A DNA stretch of 29,117 bases from SFHK01 sp963618055 (GTDB taxonomy: Bacteria > Bacillota > Clostridia > Christensenellales > Aristaeellaceae), in assembly GCA_963618055.1 (NCBI GenBank), contig CAVERI010000029.1:1-29117 (forward strand), read 5' to 3'. This document shows positions 23,312-29,117 of the stretch, piece by piece. The translations under genes and the position numbers were made by a program. Under the pieces are notes generated by a model. The model was not told the origin of the DNA, ran no database searches, and saw only the letters and a list, made by a program, of their open reading frames with translations. Position 1 is the stretch's first letter; every line of letters starts with the position of its first letter.

Positions 23312-23340
23312 ATTATAAACGATTTTCCCCATACAATCAA
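23312..23340 (-). promoter_or_regulatory. Promoter of the aldolase gene
   Basis: On the reverse strand TTGATT (23340-23335), 17 bases and a perfect TATAAT (23317-23312) lie about 41 bases before the start codon. Confidence 0.82.
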
Positions 23341-23357
23341 GGGCGGATAAGGAAATG

Positions 23358-23369
23358 TGTCGTGCGACA
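23358..23369. promoter_or_regulatory. Palindrome between divergent promoters
   Basis: TGTCG-TG-CGACA is a perfect 12-base dyad between the aldolase -35 and the Tim44-like promoter. It may be an operator shared by both genes, or chance. Confidence 0.3.
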
Positions 23370-23396
23370 TTCGTGCGTCGGCCGTGAGTTTTTACA

Positions 23397-23425
23397 TTGA
23401 CAAAAGGGCGGCGGGTTGGTACAAT
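23397..23425 (+). promoter_or_regulatory. Promoter of the Tim44-like gene
   Basis: A perfect TTGACA (23397-23402), 17 bases and TACAAT (23420-23425) with an extended TG lie about 41 bases before the ATG. Confidence 0.85.
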
Positions 23426-23466
23426 GGAACGCGTGAAAGCAGACGATGGGAGGCCTTTGATTACAG

Positions 23467-24330
23467 ATGAAAAAACGGATTTTGTGCCTGCTGGCGGTGT
23501 TGTTCCTGTTCGCGTTTACGCTGGGACGTGCGGACTTCGGCGATTTTTCGGGCGGCTCCGATTACGGCGGATCGTCCGACAGCAGCTGGAGCAGCGACAG
23601 CAGCGACTACTACAGCTCCGGCTATTCCGACAGCTATGGCGGAGGCGGGGATTTTTCGGAAACGATGATCATCGTGGTGATTACCGTCATTGTGATTTTC
23701 GTCGTTGCCGGGTCGAAGAAGGGCAAGTCGGGCGCGTCGCCCGCGGGCGCGAAGCCGGTGGATGTGTCCACGCTTGAGCCGGTCAGCGCGCTTTCGAACT
23801 TCAGCGAGAGCGAATTTACCGGCAAGCTGTCCAATATGTATGTGCGCCTGCAGGAGGCGTGGGCCGCCGGCGATCTGAAGCCCGTTGAGCCGCTTCTGAC
23901 GGCGCCGTACTACGCGCAGATGGCCGCGCAGCTGAAGCGCGACTTCACGGACAAGGGCATTACCAGTCATCTGGAGCACGTGAGCGTGCTGGATGTGAAG
24001 CTGCTTGGCTGCCGTCCCGGCAAGGACAGCGTGCCCGACCGCCTGTTCGCTACGATCAACGCCCGGTTTGTGAACTATCTTACCGATAAAAACGGGAAGA
24101 TCGTGCGCGGCGACCAGAACGACGAAATCTACATGCAATATGAGTGGACGCTGGAACGCAGCGCGGACATCGGCGCGGAGCGCACCGTGAACTGCCCCAA
24201 CTGCGGCGCGCCCGTGGACGCGAACCGCTTCGCGAGCTGCCCGTATTGCAACTCCGTGATCGAGAACTCCGGCTACGACTGGGTGGTCGCGCAGATTAAG
24301 GGCATTTCCAGAAACACGGTGAAGCATTGA
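23467..24330 (+). CDS. Exported, membrane-anchored Tim44-like protein with zinc ribbon
   Basis: This 287-residue protein has a signal-like N-terminus (1-21). A Ser/Gly/Tyr/Asp-rich low-complexity stretch follows (22-63), then one membrane segment (66-82). The Tim44-like domain covers about 105-235; this small fold, related to the C-terminal part of the mitochondrial import protein, is found in many bacterial membrane proteins (SNMYVRLQEAWAAGDLKPVEPLL, then FVNYLTDKNG and YEWTLERS). The C-terminus has a four-cysteine zinc ribbon at C243, C246, C258 and C261 (CPNCGAP, CPYC). Topology suggests the Tim44-like and zinc-ribbon parts face the cytoplasm. The GGGAGG ribosome site is unusually far (13 bases) from the ATG, but an in-frame stop at 23458 excludes an earlier start. 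The function is unknown. Confidence 0.78.
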   Translation: MKKRILCLLAVLFLFAFTLGRADFGDFSGGSDYGGSSDSSWSSDSSDYYSSGYSDSYGGGGDFSETMIIVVITVIVIFVVAGSKKGKSGASPAGAKPVDVSTLEPVSALSNFSESEFTGKLSNMYVRLQEAWAAGDLKPVEPLLTAPYYAQMAAQLKRDFTDKGITSHLEHVSVLDVKLLGCRPGKDSVPDRLFATINARFVNYLTDKNGKIVRGDQNDEIYMQYEWTLERSADIGAERTVNCPNCGAPVDANRFASCPYCNSVIENSGYDWVVAQIKGISRNTVKH

Positions 24331-24342
24331 TTTAAGGGAAAG

Positions 24343-24377
24343 AGCGTCGGGATTCGTTGGATTCCGGCGCTTTTTTT
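24343..24377 (+). terminator. Intrinsic terminator after the Tim44-like gene
   Basis: An 11-base-pair stem with two G-T wobbles (24343-24353 with 24361-24371) and a 7-base loop is followed by a run of seven T's. It sits 12 bases after the stop codon. Confidence 0.9.
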
Positions 24378-24403
24378 CATCGGAAAATTAACGCGCGGGA
24401 GGA

Positions 24404-24432
24404 TTGACAGGGAGGGGTGGGACGGCTATAAT
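24404..24432 (+). promoter_or_regulatory. Perfect consensus promoter of the cysK leader
   Basis: TTGACA (24404-24409), a 17-base spacer and TATAAT (24427-24432) match the consensus exactly. Such a strong constitutive promoter fits control by attenuation downstream. Confidence 0.92.
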
Positions 24433-24466
24433 ACTACTAATCCGATAGAGAAAGCGGGGTATTACG

Positions 24467-24550
24467 ATGACGAAGCGAATGAACGCGTGCTGTTGCATCC
24501 GGCGCCTGTTCCGTCCGGACGTCGTTTTGCCGCGCGCGAAATCTCTGTAG
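24467..24550 (+). CDS. Cysteine-rich leader peptide of the cysK attenuator
   Basis: This is a 27-codon ORF starting MTKRMNACCCIRRL and ending at TAG (24548-24550). Codons 8-10 are three consecutive cysteine codons, TGC TGT TGC (24488-24496). A GGGG-containing ribosome site lies about 7 bases before the ATG. It sits between a consensus promoter and an intrinsic terminator, upstream of the cysteine synthase gene. The most likely role is to sense charged tRNA-Cys by ribosome stalling; the peptide itself need not have a function. It is analogous to trp and his leader peptides and to the polycysteine ORFs described in mycobacteria. Confidence 0.82.
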   Translation: MTKRMNACCCIRRLFRPDVVLPRAKSL

Positions 24551-24603
24551 CGGTGGAAGGATCATGCGGAAAAGGAACGGGCGAATGCGCTCGTTTCTTT
24601 TTT
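24481..24603 (+). promoter_or_regulatory. Ribosome-mediated cysteine attenuator (alternative RNA structures)
   Basis: Four segments can pair in competing ways. Segment 1 (24481-24487) pairs with segment 2 (24503-24511) in a 4+3 base-pair hairpin with a two-base bulge, enclosing the Cys codons. Segment 2 (24503-24512) can instead pair over 10 bases with segment 3 (24574-24583). Segment 3 can instead pair with segment 4 (24588-24597) as the terminator. A ribosome stalled at the Cys codons would cover segment 1 and leave segment 2 free to pair with segment 3, so the terminator cannot form and cysK is expressed. Without stalling, 1:2 and 3:4 form and transcription ends. Confidence 0.78.
24570..24603 (+). 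terminator. Attenuator terminator before cysK
   Basis: GGAACGGGCG (24574-24583) pairs with CGCTCGTTTC (24588-24597) around an AATG loop, with two G-T wobbles. The stem can be extended by four A-T pairs. A run of six T's follows (24598-24603). It lies 30 bases before the cysK start. Confidence 0.85.
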
Positions 24604-24633
24604 GCATAGAGAAAACAAAGGGGGAGAATTTAA

Positions 24634-25563
24634 ATGAAGATTTATAAGAAGGCGACGGAGCTGATCGGCAACACGCCTCTGCTGGAGCTGGGCAATTATG
24701 AGAAAGCGCATGGGCTGGAGGCCACGATTCTGGCCAAGCTGGAATATCTGAACCCGGCGGGCAGCGTGAAGGACAGAATCGCGCGGGCGATGCTGGATGA
24801 CGCGGAGAGCCGGGGACTTCTGAAGCCGGACTCGGTGATCATCGAGCCCACGAGCGGCAACACGGGAATCGGTCTGGCGGCGGTCGCGGCGGCGAGGGGC
24901 TATCGGATTATCCTCACGATGCCGGAAACGATGAGCGTGGAGCGCCGAAGCCTGCTTCGAGCCTACGGCGCGGAGCTGGTTCTTACGGAGGGCGCGAAGG
25001 GCATGAAGGGCGCGATCGCGAAGGCGCAGGAGCTGGCGGCGCAGACGGAGAACAGCTTCATTCCCGGTCAGTTCACGAACCCGGCGAACCCGCGCGCACA
25101 CAGGGAGACCACGGGGCCGGAAATCTGGCGCGACACGGATGGCAGGGTGGATATCTTCGTGGCCGGCGTGGGCACGGGCGGCACGGTGACAGGCGTGGGA
25201 GAATATCTGAAGGCGCAGAATCCTGCCGTGCGCGTCGTCGCCGTGGAGCCCGCGAGCTCGCCGGTGCTGTCCGGCGGCGCTTCCGGGCCGCATAAGATTC
25301 AGGGAATCGGCGCGGGCTTCGTGCCGGACACGCTGAACCGCGCGGTGCTGGATGAAATCCTTCCTGTGGAAAACGAGGATGCCTTTGCCGCCGGCCGCGA
25401 GCTTGCGCGCCGGGAGGGCGTGCTGGCGGGCATTTCCTCCGGCGCGGCGCTTCACGCGGCGACCGTGCTGGCCAGACGGCCGGAGAACCGGGGCAGGATG
25501 ATCGTCGTCCTGCTTCCCGATACCGGCGACCGCTATCTTTCCACGCCGCTGTTTTCCGACTGA
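24634..25563 (+). CDS. cysK: Cysteine synthase (O-acetylserine sulfhydrylase)
   Basis: This 309-residue PLP enzyme makes cysteine from O-acetylserine and sulfide in the cytoplasm. The start TELIGNTPLLEL is typical. The PLP lysine is K46 in NPAGSVKDRIA, the substrate loop is EPTSGNTGIGLA, and the phosphate loop is GTGGTVTG. SSGAAL and the C-terminal DTGDRYLSTPLF complete the CysK pattern. GGGGGAG lies 8 bases before the ATG. Expression is probably set by the cysteine attenuator upstream. Its last 31 bases overlap the convergent Rrf2 regulator gene. Confidence 0.96.
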   Translation: MKIYKKATELIGNTPLLELGNYEKAHGLEATILAKLEYLNPAGSVKDRIARAMLDDAESRGLLKPDSVIIEPTSGNTGIGLAAVAAARGYRIILTMPETMSVERRSLLRAYGAELVLTEGAKGMKGAIAKAQELAAQTENSFIPGQFTNPANPRAHRETTGPEIWRDTDGRVDIFVAGVGTGGTVTGVGEYLKAQNPAVRVVAVEPASSPVLSGGASGPHKIQGIGAGFVPDTLNRAVLDEILPVENEDAFAAGRELARREGVLAGISSGAALHAATVLARRPENRGRMIVVLLPDTGDRYLSTPLFSD

Positions 25564-25961
25564 CGCAGAAGCGTTTCGAGCGTGATGCCGCTCAGATAGG
25601 TACAGATTACATCGTTTAAGCCCTGCCACACGGGCAGCGTCGGGCAGTCTCCGCAGCGCTCACAGGCGTTCGGCGACTGCTCGAGGCATGCTACGGGCGC
25701 GAGCGAGCCCTCCATCACCTCTAAAAGACTCAGAATCGTGTATTCCGCCGGAGTCTTCGCCAGCCGATAGCCGCCCAGCTGTCCGCGCATGGCGCGCAGC
25801 ATGCCGGCCTGCGTCAGCTGAAGCGCGATCTGCTCCAGATATTTTTTAGAAACCGCCTGTCGTTCGGCGATGTCCCGCAGCGTTACGTAGCCGTCGCCCT
25901 GATGCGCGGCAATGTCCAGCATCATGCGCAGCGCGTAGCGCCCTCTGGTGGATATTTTCAT
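25533..25961 (-). CDS. Rrf2-family transcriptional regulator with cluster-type cysteines
   Basis: This 142-residue DNA-binding protein has the winged-helix Rrf2 pattern: STRGRYALRMMLDIAAH, TLRDIAERQAVSKKYLEQI as the recognition region, and LGGYRLAKTP as the wing. Cysteines at 92, 100, 103 and 106 lie where IscR and NsrR bind an iron-sulfur cluster, and LPVWQGLNDVI follows as in that group. CymR, the cysteine regulator of Bacillus, belongs to the same family but lacks these cysteines. Here the gene is convergent with cysK and overlaps it by 31 bases. It may therefore sense Fe-S status, cysteine status, or both. AGGAG lies 10 bases before the ATG. Confidence 0.9.
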   Translation of the reverse strand: MKISTRGRYALRMMLDIAAHQGDGYVTLRDIAERQAVSKKYLEQIALQLTQAGMLRAMRGQLGGYRLAKTPAEYTILSLLEVMEGSLAPVACLEQSPNACERCGDCPTLPVWQGLNDVICTYLSGITLETLLRQSENSGVER

Positions 25962-25982
25962 TTCGTTTCATCTCCTGAGCCT

Positions 25983-26014
25983 ATCATACCATATTGCCGC
26001 GACGTTTTCAACGT
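25983..26014 (-). promoter_or_regulatory. Promoter of the Rrf2 gene with overlapping inverted repeat
   Basis: On the reverse strand TTGAAA (26011-26006), 17 bases and TATGAT (25988-25983) with an extended TG form the promoter. ACGTT-3-AACGT (26002-26014) overlaps the -35 and could be an autoregulatory operator. Confidence 0.7.
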
Positions 26015-26081
26015 TCTTCGCGCGGGGGAATGAGGAAACCGTGTTAGGGACAGCATACTTGTGAAAATTCGGCGAAGCCGG

Positions 26082-26110
26082 TTGACATATACCGGGGCGG
26101 GGTATATAAT
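26082..26110 (+). promoter_or_regulatory. Perfect consensus promoter of the csoR-copA operon
   Basis: TTGACA (26082-26087), 17 bases and TATAAT (26105-26110) match the consensus exactly. A strong promoter held off by a repressor is expected for a CsoR-controlled operon. Confidence 0.92.
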
Positions 26111-26131
26111 TTAAATACCCACAGGGGGTAT
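26087..26131 (+). promoter_or_regulatory. Two CsoR operator-like inverted repeats
   Basis: The first dyad, ATATACC-7-GGTATAT (26087-26107), fills the promoter spacer and touches both hexamers. The second, ATACCC-5-GGGTAT (26115-26131), covers the transcription start region. Both have the A/T-flanked C-run/G-run shape of known CsoR sites. Binding would block RNA polymerase until Cu(I) releases the repressor. Confidence 0.78.
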
Positions 26132-26151
26132 ATGAACGGAGCGTGAGGGGC

Positions 26152-26466
26152 ATGGATTCGCAGGAAGAAAAATGCTGCATGTGCGCGAAGCGGAAAAAGG
26201 AGCGCTCGCCGGAGGAATACCGGAGGCTGATTCATCGATTGAACCGCATCGAGGGGCAGGTTCGGGGCATTCGCGCCATGGTGGAAAATGGCGCGTACTG
26301 CCCGGACATTCTGGTGCAGTCCGCGGCGGTGAGCGCCGCGATGAACGCGTTTAACCGGGAGCTGCTGGCCAATCACATTCGCACCTGCGTGACCGAGGAT
26401 ATCCGCGGCGGGCGGGGCGAGGCGGTGGACGAGCTGCTCGATACCATGAAAAAGCTGATGAAATGA
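26152..26466 (+). CDS. csoR: Copper-sensing transcriptional repressor CsoR
   Basis: This 104-residue all-helical tetrameric repressor belongs to the DUF156 family. The Cu(I) ligand set C-H-C is present as C50 (GAYCPDIL), H75 and C79 (NHIRTC). The helical core includes RLNRIEGQVRGIRAMVE. An extra CCMC motif near the N-terminus (8-11) could also bind metal. The ATG at 26152 is preferred over a GTG at 26143 because GGAG lies 10 bases upstream of it and only 1 base from the GTG. It is 30 bases before copA and probably represses its own operon through the repeats in the promoter. Confidence 0.93.
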   Translation: MDSQEEKCCMCAKRKKERSPEEYRRLIHRLNRIEGQVRGIRAMVENGAYCPDILVQSAAVSAAMNAFNRELLANHIRTCVTEDIRGGRGEAVDELLDTMKKLMK

Positions 26467-26496
26467 ACGCTGTTTCGGGCGGGAAGAAGGGAAAGC

Positions 26497-29037
26497 ATGA
26501 AGCAATACAACGTGGCCGGCATGAGCTGCGCGGCGTGCAGCGCGCGTGTGGAAAAGGCCGTATCCAAGGTGGAGGGCGTGACGGAGTGCTCCGTGAGCCT
26601 TCTGACCAATTCGATGGGCGTGGAGGGCAGCGCCGCGCCGGAGGCCGTAATTGAAGCGGTGCGCGCGGCGGGCTACGACGCATCTCTCAAGGGCGCGCCC
26701 GGCGCAAAGATGAGTCCCGCCGGCGCGGAGGAAGCGCTGGAGGATCACGATACGCCCGCGCTGAAGCGGCGGCTGGCGTGGTCGCTGGGCTTTTTGATCG
26801 TTCTGATGTATTTTTCCATGGGGCACATGATGTGGAGCTGGCCGCTGCCGGCGTTCTACACGGACAACCACGTGGCCATGGGGCTTACGCAGATGCTTCT
26901 GACGATCGCCATCATGGTGATCAACCGCAAGTTCTTCGTGAGCGGCTTTAAGAGCCTGTGGCACCGCGCGCCCAATATGGATACGCTCGTGGCGCTGGGC
27001 TCGACGGCGGCGTTCGTATACAGCGCCTACGCGCTGTTCGCCATGACCGGCGCGCAGGTGCGCGGCGATATGGACGCGGTGATGAAGTATATGATGGAAT
27101 TCTACTTCGAATCCGCGGCGATGATCCTGACGCTGATTACCGTGGGCAAGATGCTGGAGGCGCGCTCCAAGGGCCGCACGACCGACGCGCTGAAGGGGCT
27201 TATGAAGCTCGCGCCGAAGACAGCCACCGTGGTGCGCGACGGCGCGGAAGTGACGGTTCCGGTCGAGCAGGTGCAGAAGGGCGATGTGTTCGTTGTTCGT
27301 CCCGGCGAGAGCGTTCCGGTGGACGGCACGGTGATCGAGGGCGCGAGCGCCGTGAACGAAGCGGCGCTGACCGGCGAAAGCCTGCCGGTCGAAAAGGCGG
27401 CGGGCGACATGGTTTCCGCCGCGACGGTGAACCAGTCCGGCTTCCTGAAATGCCGCGCGACGCGCGTGGGGGAGGACACCACGCTTTCGCAGATCATCCA
27501 GATGGTCTCGGACGCGGCGGCCACCAAGGCGCCGATTGCCAAGATTGCCGACAAGGTGTCCGGCGTGTTCGTGCCGACGGTGATCGGCATTGCTGCGGTA
27601 ACGACGGTCGTGTGGCTGCTTCTGGGCAAAAGCGTGGGCTTCGCGCTGGCGCGGGGCATCTCGGTGCTGGTGATCAGCTGTCCGTGCGCGCTGGGTCTGG
27701 CCACGCCGGTGGCGATTATGGTCGGCAGCGGACTGGGCGCGAAGAACGGCATCCTGTTCAAGACGGCGGCATCCTTGGAGGAAACGGGGCGCGTGCGCAT
27801 CGTGGCGCTGGACAAGACGGGCACGATCACGTCCGGCGAGCCGAGGGTGACGGACGTCGTTCCGACGGCGGGCGTCGGCGAGACGGAGCTGCTTTCCATG
27901 GCGTGCGCGCTGGAGCGCCGGAGCGAGCATCCGCTGGCGAAGGCGATTCTTCACAGGGGCGAGGAGCTGGGCATTGCCTCCGAGGATGTGGCGGACTTTC
28001 AGGCGCTGCCGGGCAACGGCCTGACGGCGACGCTCGGAAACGCGAAGCTGTGCGGCGGGAACGAGGCGTTTATCGGCGGTCAGACGGAGATTCCGGCGGA
28101 TGCAAAAGCGCGCGCGGCGGAGCTGTCCGAACAGGGCAAAACGCCGCTGTACTTCGCCTCCAACGGAAGCTATATCGGCATGATCGCCGTGGCGGACGTG
28201 ATCAAGGAGGACAGCCCGCAGGCGGTTCGCGAGCTTCGCAGCATGGGCATTCACGTGGTGATGCTGACCGGCGACAACGAGCGCACCGCGAAGGCCGTCG
28301 GCAGGCAGGCGGGCGTGGATCAGGTGATCGCGGGCGTGCGGCCGGACGGCAAGGAGAGCGTGATTCGCAGGCTGAAGGAGTACGGCAAGGTGGCTATGGT
28401 GGGCGACGGAATCAACGACGCGCCGGCGCTTACCCGCGCGGACATCGGCATCGCCATCGGCGCGGGCACGGACGTGGCCATCGACGCCGCGGACGTGGTG
28501 CTGATGAAGAGCCGCCTGAGCGACGTGCCCGCGGCCATTCGCCTGAGCCGCGCCACGCTGCGGAACATTCACGAAAACCTGTTCTGGGCGTTCTTCTACA
28601 ACACGATCGGCATCCCGCTGGCGGCGGGCGCGCTGATTCCGCTGGGGCTTACGCTGAATCCCATGTTCGGCGCGGCGGCGATGAGCCTTTCCAGCTTCTG
28701 TGTGGTGTCCAACGCGCTGCGGCTGAATCTGTTCAAGCTGCGCGACGCGAAGCACGACAGGAGGCGCGACCTCGCCTCCCTCGAGATTTCATTCGAACCC
28801 GAAAACAAAAAGGAGGAAACAGAGACTATGGAAAAGACAATGCAGATTACCGGTATGATGTGCGGACATTGCGAGGCCAACGTGAAAAAGGCGCTGGAGG
28901 CGCTGGACGGCGTGCGCGAAGCCAAGGTAAGCCATGAGAAGAATCTTGCCGTCGTGACGCTGGATAAGCCCGTGGACGACGGTGCGCTCAAAAAGGCCGT
29001 GGAGGACAGGGGCTATGAGGTGAAGTCCATCCGCTGA
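26497..29037 (+). CDS. copA: Cu(I)-exporting P1B-type ATPase CopA with C-terminal CopZ-like domain
   Basis: This 846-residue membrane ATPase pumps Cu(I) out of the cell. The N-terminal heavy-metal domain (1-70) has MSCAACSARV with C11 and C14. Membrane helices follow, then the actuator GEN-type motif TGESLPVEK and the transmembrane metal site CPC at 395-397. Phosphorylated Asp439 lies in DKTGT, the nucleotide-domain SEHPLA follows, and GDGINDAPALT is at about 635-645. After a charged linker (about 748-777), a second heavy-metal domain fills 778-846 (ITGMMCGHCEANVKKAL, C789 and C792). This domain looks like a CopZ copper chaperone fused in frame. AAGG precedes the ATG at 26497. CsoR control is expected. 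Confidence 0.95.
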   Translation: MKQYNVAGMSCAACSARVEKAVSKVEGVTECSVSLLTNSMGVEGSAAPEAVIEAVRAAGYDASLKGAPGAKMSPAGAEEALEDHDTPALKRRLAWSLGFLIVLMYFSMGHMMWSWPLPAFYTDNHVAMGLTQMLLTIAIMVINRKFFVSGFKSLWHRAPNMDTLVALGSTAAFVYSAYALFAMTGAQVRGDMDAVMKYMMEFYFESAAMILTLITVGKMLEARSKGRTTDALKGLMKLAPKTATVVRDGAEVTVPVEQVQKGDVFVVRPGESVPVDGTVIEGASAVNEAALTGESLPVEKAAGDMVSAATVNQSGFLKCRATRVGEDTTLSQIIQMVSDAAATKAPIAKIADKVSGVFVPTVIGIAAVTTVVWLLLGKSVGFALARGISVLVISCPCALGLATPVAIMVGSGLGAKNGILFKTAASLEETGRVRIVALDKTGTITSGEPRVTDVVPTAGVGETELLSMACALERRSEHPLAKAILHRGEELGIASEDVADFQALPGNGLTATLGNAKLCGGNEAFIGGQTEIPADAKARAAELSEQGKTPLYFASNGSYIGMIAVADVIKEDSPQAVRELRSMGIHVVMLTGDNERTAKAVGRQAGVDQVIAGVRPDGKESVIRRLKEYGKVAMVGDGINDAPALTRADIGIAIGAGTDVAIDAADVVLMKSRLSDVPAAIRLSRATLRNIHENLFWAFFYNTIGIPLAAGALIPLGLTLNPMFGAAAMSLSSFCVVSNALRLNLFKLRDAKHDRRRDLASLEISFEPENKKEETETMEKTMQITGMMCGHCEANVKKALEALDGVREAKVSHEKNLAVVTLDKPVDDGALKKAVEDRGYEVKSIR
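28811..29037 (+). CDS. copZ: Possible internally initiated CopZ copper chaperone
   Basis: Within the copA frame, AGGAGG (28811-28816) lies 11 bases before an in-frame ATG (28828). Translation from there gives a 69-residue CopZ-like protein with the MMCGHCEAN metal site, ending at the copA stop. The ribosome site encodes part of a KEETET linker that has no other obvious role. This would supply free chaperone from the same message. It is an inference from sequence, and the 11-base spacing is longer than ideal. Confidence 0.5.
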
Positions 29038-29049
29038 CGGCGCGGGGAG

Positions 29050-29095
29050 GCGGAGGGGGCGCTCTGCTCCCCCTCCGCACCACCCCCTCGGCGGG
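29050..29095 (+). terminator. GC-rich hairpins after copA
   Basis: GCGGAGGGGG (29050-29059) pairs with CCCCCTCCGC (29069-29078) over 10 bases. A second short CCCCC/GGGGG hairpin follows within 29082-29096. There is no T run, so it is a weak or factor-assisted terminator at best. The window ends 22 bases later. Confidence 0.45.
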
Positions 29096-29117
29096 GGCTC
29101 GCGGCTTTGGCGTTTCT

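Noticed and set aside
24547..24572. Resemblance of GTGGAAGGATCA-like bases to the 3' end of 16S rRNA
   Set aside because: The match is about a dozen bases with no surrounding rRNA sequence. It is coincidence within the cysK leader.
24440..24633. T-box or S-box riboswitch before cysK
   Set aside because: No T-box specifier loop or TGGNACC antiterminator element and no S-box core were seen. The leader peptide with Cys codons explains the terminator better.
24564..24635. A second short ORF starting at ATG 24564 across the attenuator terminator
   Set aside because: Its GGAAGG site is only 3 bases from the ATG, it runs through the terminator stem and T run, and it ends around the cysK start. It looks like chance.
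26044..28755. 903-codon reverse-strand frame opposite csoR and copA
   Set aside because: It is a compositional shadow of CopA with no family motifs and no ribosome site.

Overview
The window is a GC-rich (roughly 60%) chromosomal segment of a low-complexity-linker-rich member of the Firmicutes/Clostridia. The evidence is a PolC-type replicative polymerase, the frr-uppS-dxr-rseP-ispG-polC gene order, a CsoR/CopA copper pair, an Rrf2 regulator beside cysK, and consensus sigma-A promoters with strong AGGAGG ribosome sites. I would guess an uncultured gut lineage of the Christensenellales/Eubacteriales type, but this is inference. No phage, CRISPR array, rRNA or tRNA was seen.

Layout. Positions 129-1664 (+) hold a TIM-barrel sugar isomerase/epimerase and trmO. 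Positions 1792-2316 (-) encode a GNAT acetyltransferase, divergent from an AraC-type regulator (2445-3337, +) that is broken by a one-base deletion. Positions 3425-5295 (+) hold a MATE exporter overlapping an orphan IS630-type helix-turn-helix protein. Positions 5387-9547 (-) hold a polysaccharide deacetylase, a glutaminase-A-like (DUF4965) protein and a metallophosphoesterase. Positions 9697-10937 (+) hold a 13-codon leader ORF coupled to an iron-type alcohol dehydrogenase.

Positions 10997-22296 (-) form one long housekeeping operon. In transcription order it contains frr, a 70-residue PASTA-like ORF, uppS (TTG start), dxr, rseP, a PHP phosphatase, ispG, polC and an exported WG-repeat protein. 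It links ribosome recycling, isoprenoid and cell-wall lipid synthesis, envelope proteolysis and replication. The usual cdsA is missing between uppS and dxr. Positions 22380-23270 (-) encode a DapA/NanA-family aldolase, divergent from an exported Tim44-like zinc-ribbon protein (23467-24330, +).

The most notable regulatory element is at 24404-24633. A perfect consensus promoter drives a 27-codon leader peptide with three consecutive cysteine codons. Three mutually exclusive RNA pairings and an intrinsic terminator follow, and then cysK. This reads as a complete ribosome-mediated cysteine attenuator. cysK is convergent with, and overlaps, an Rrf2 regulator carrying IscR-like cysteines. The window ends with a copper module: a CsoR repressor with two operator-like inverted repeats on its promoter, then a CopA ATPase with an in-frame C-terminal CopZ domain. 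That domain has its own internal ribosome site and ATG, so free chaperone may also be made.
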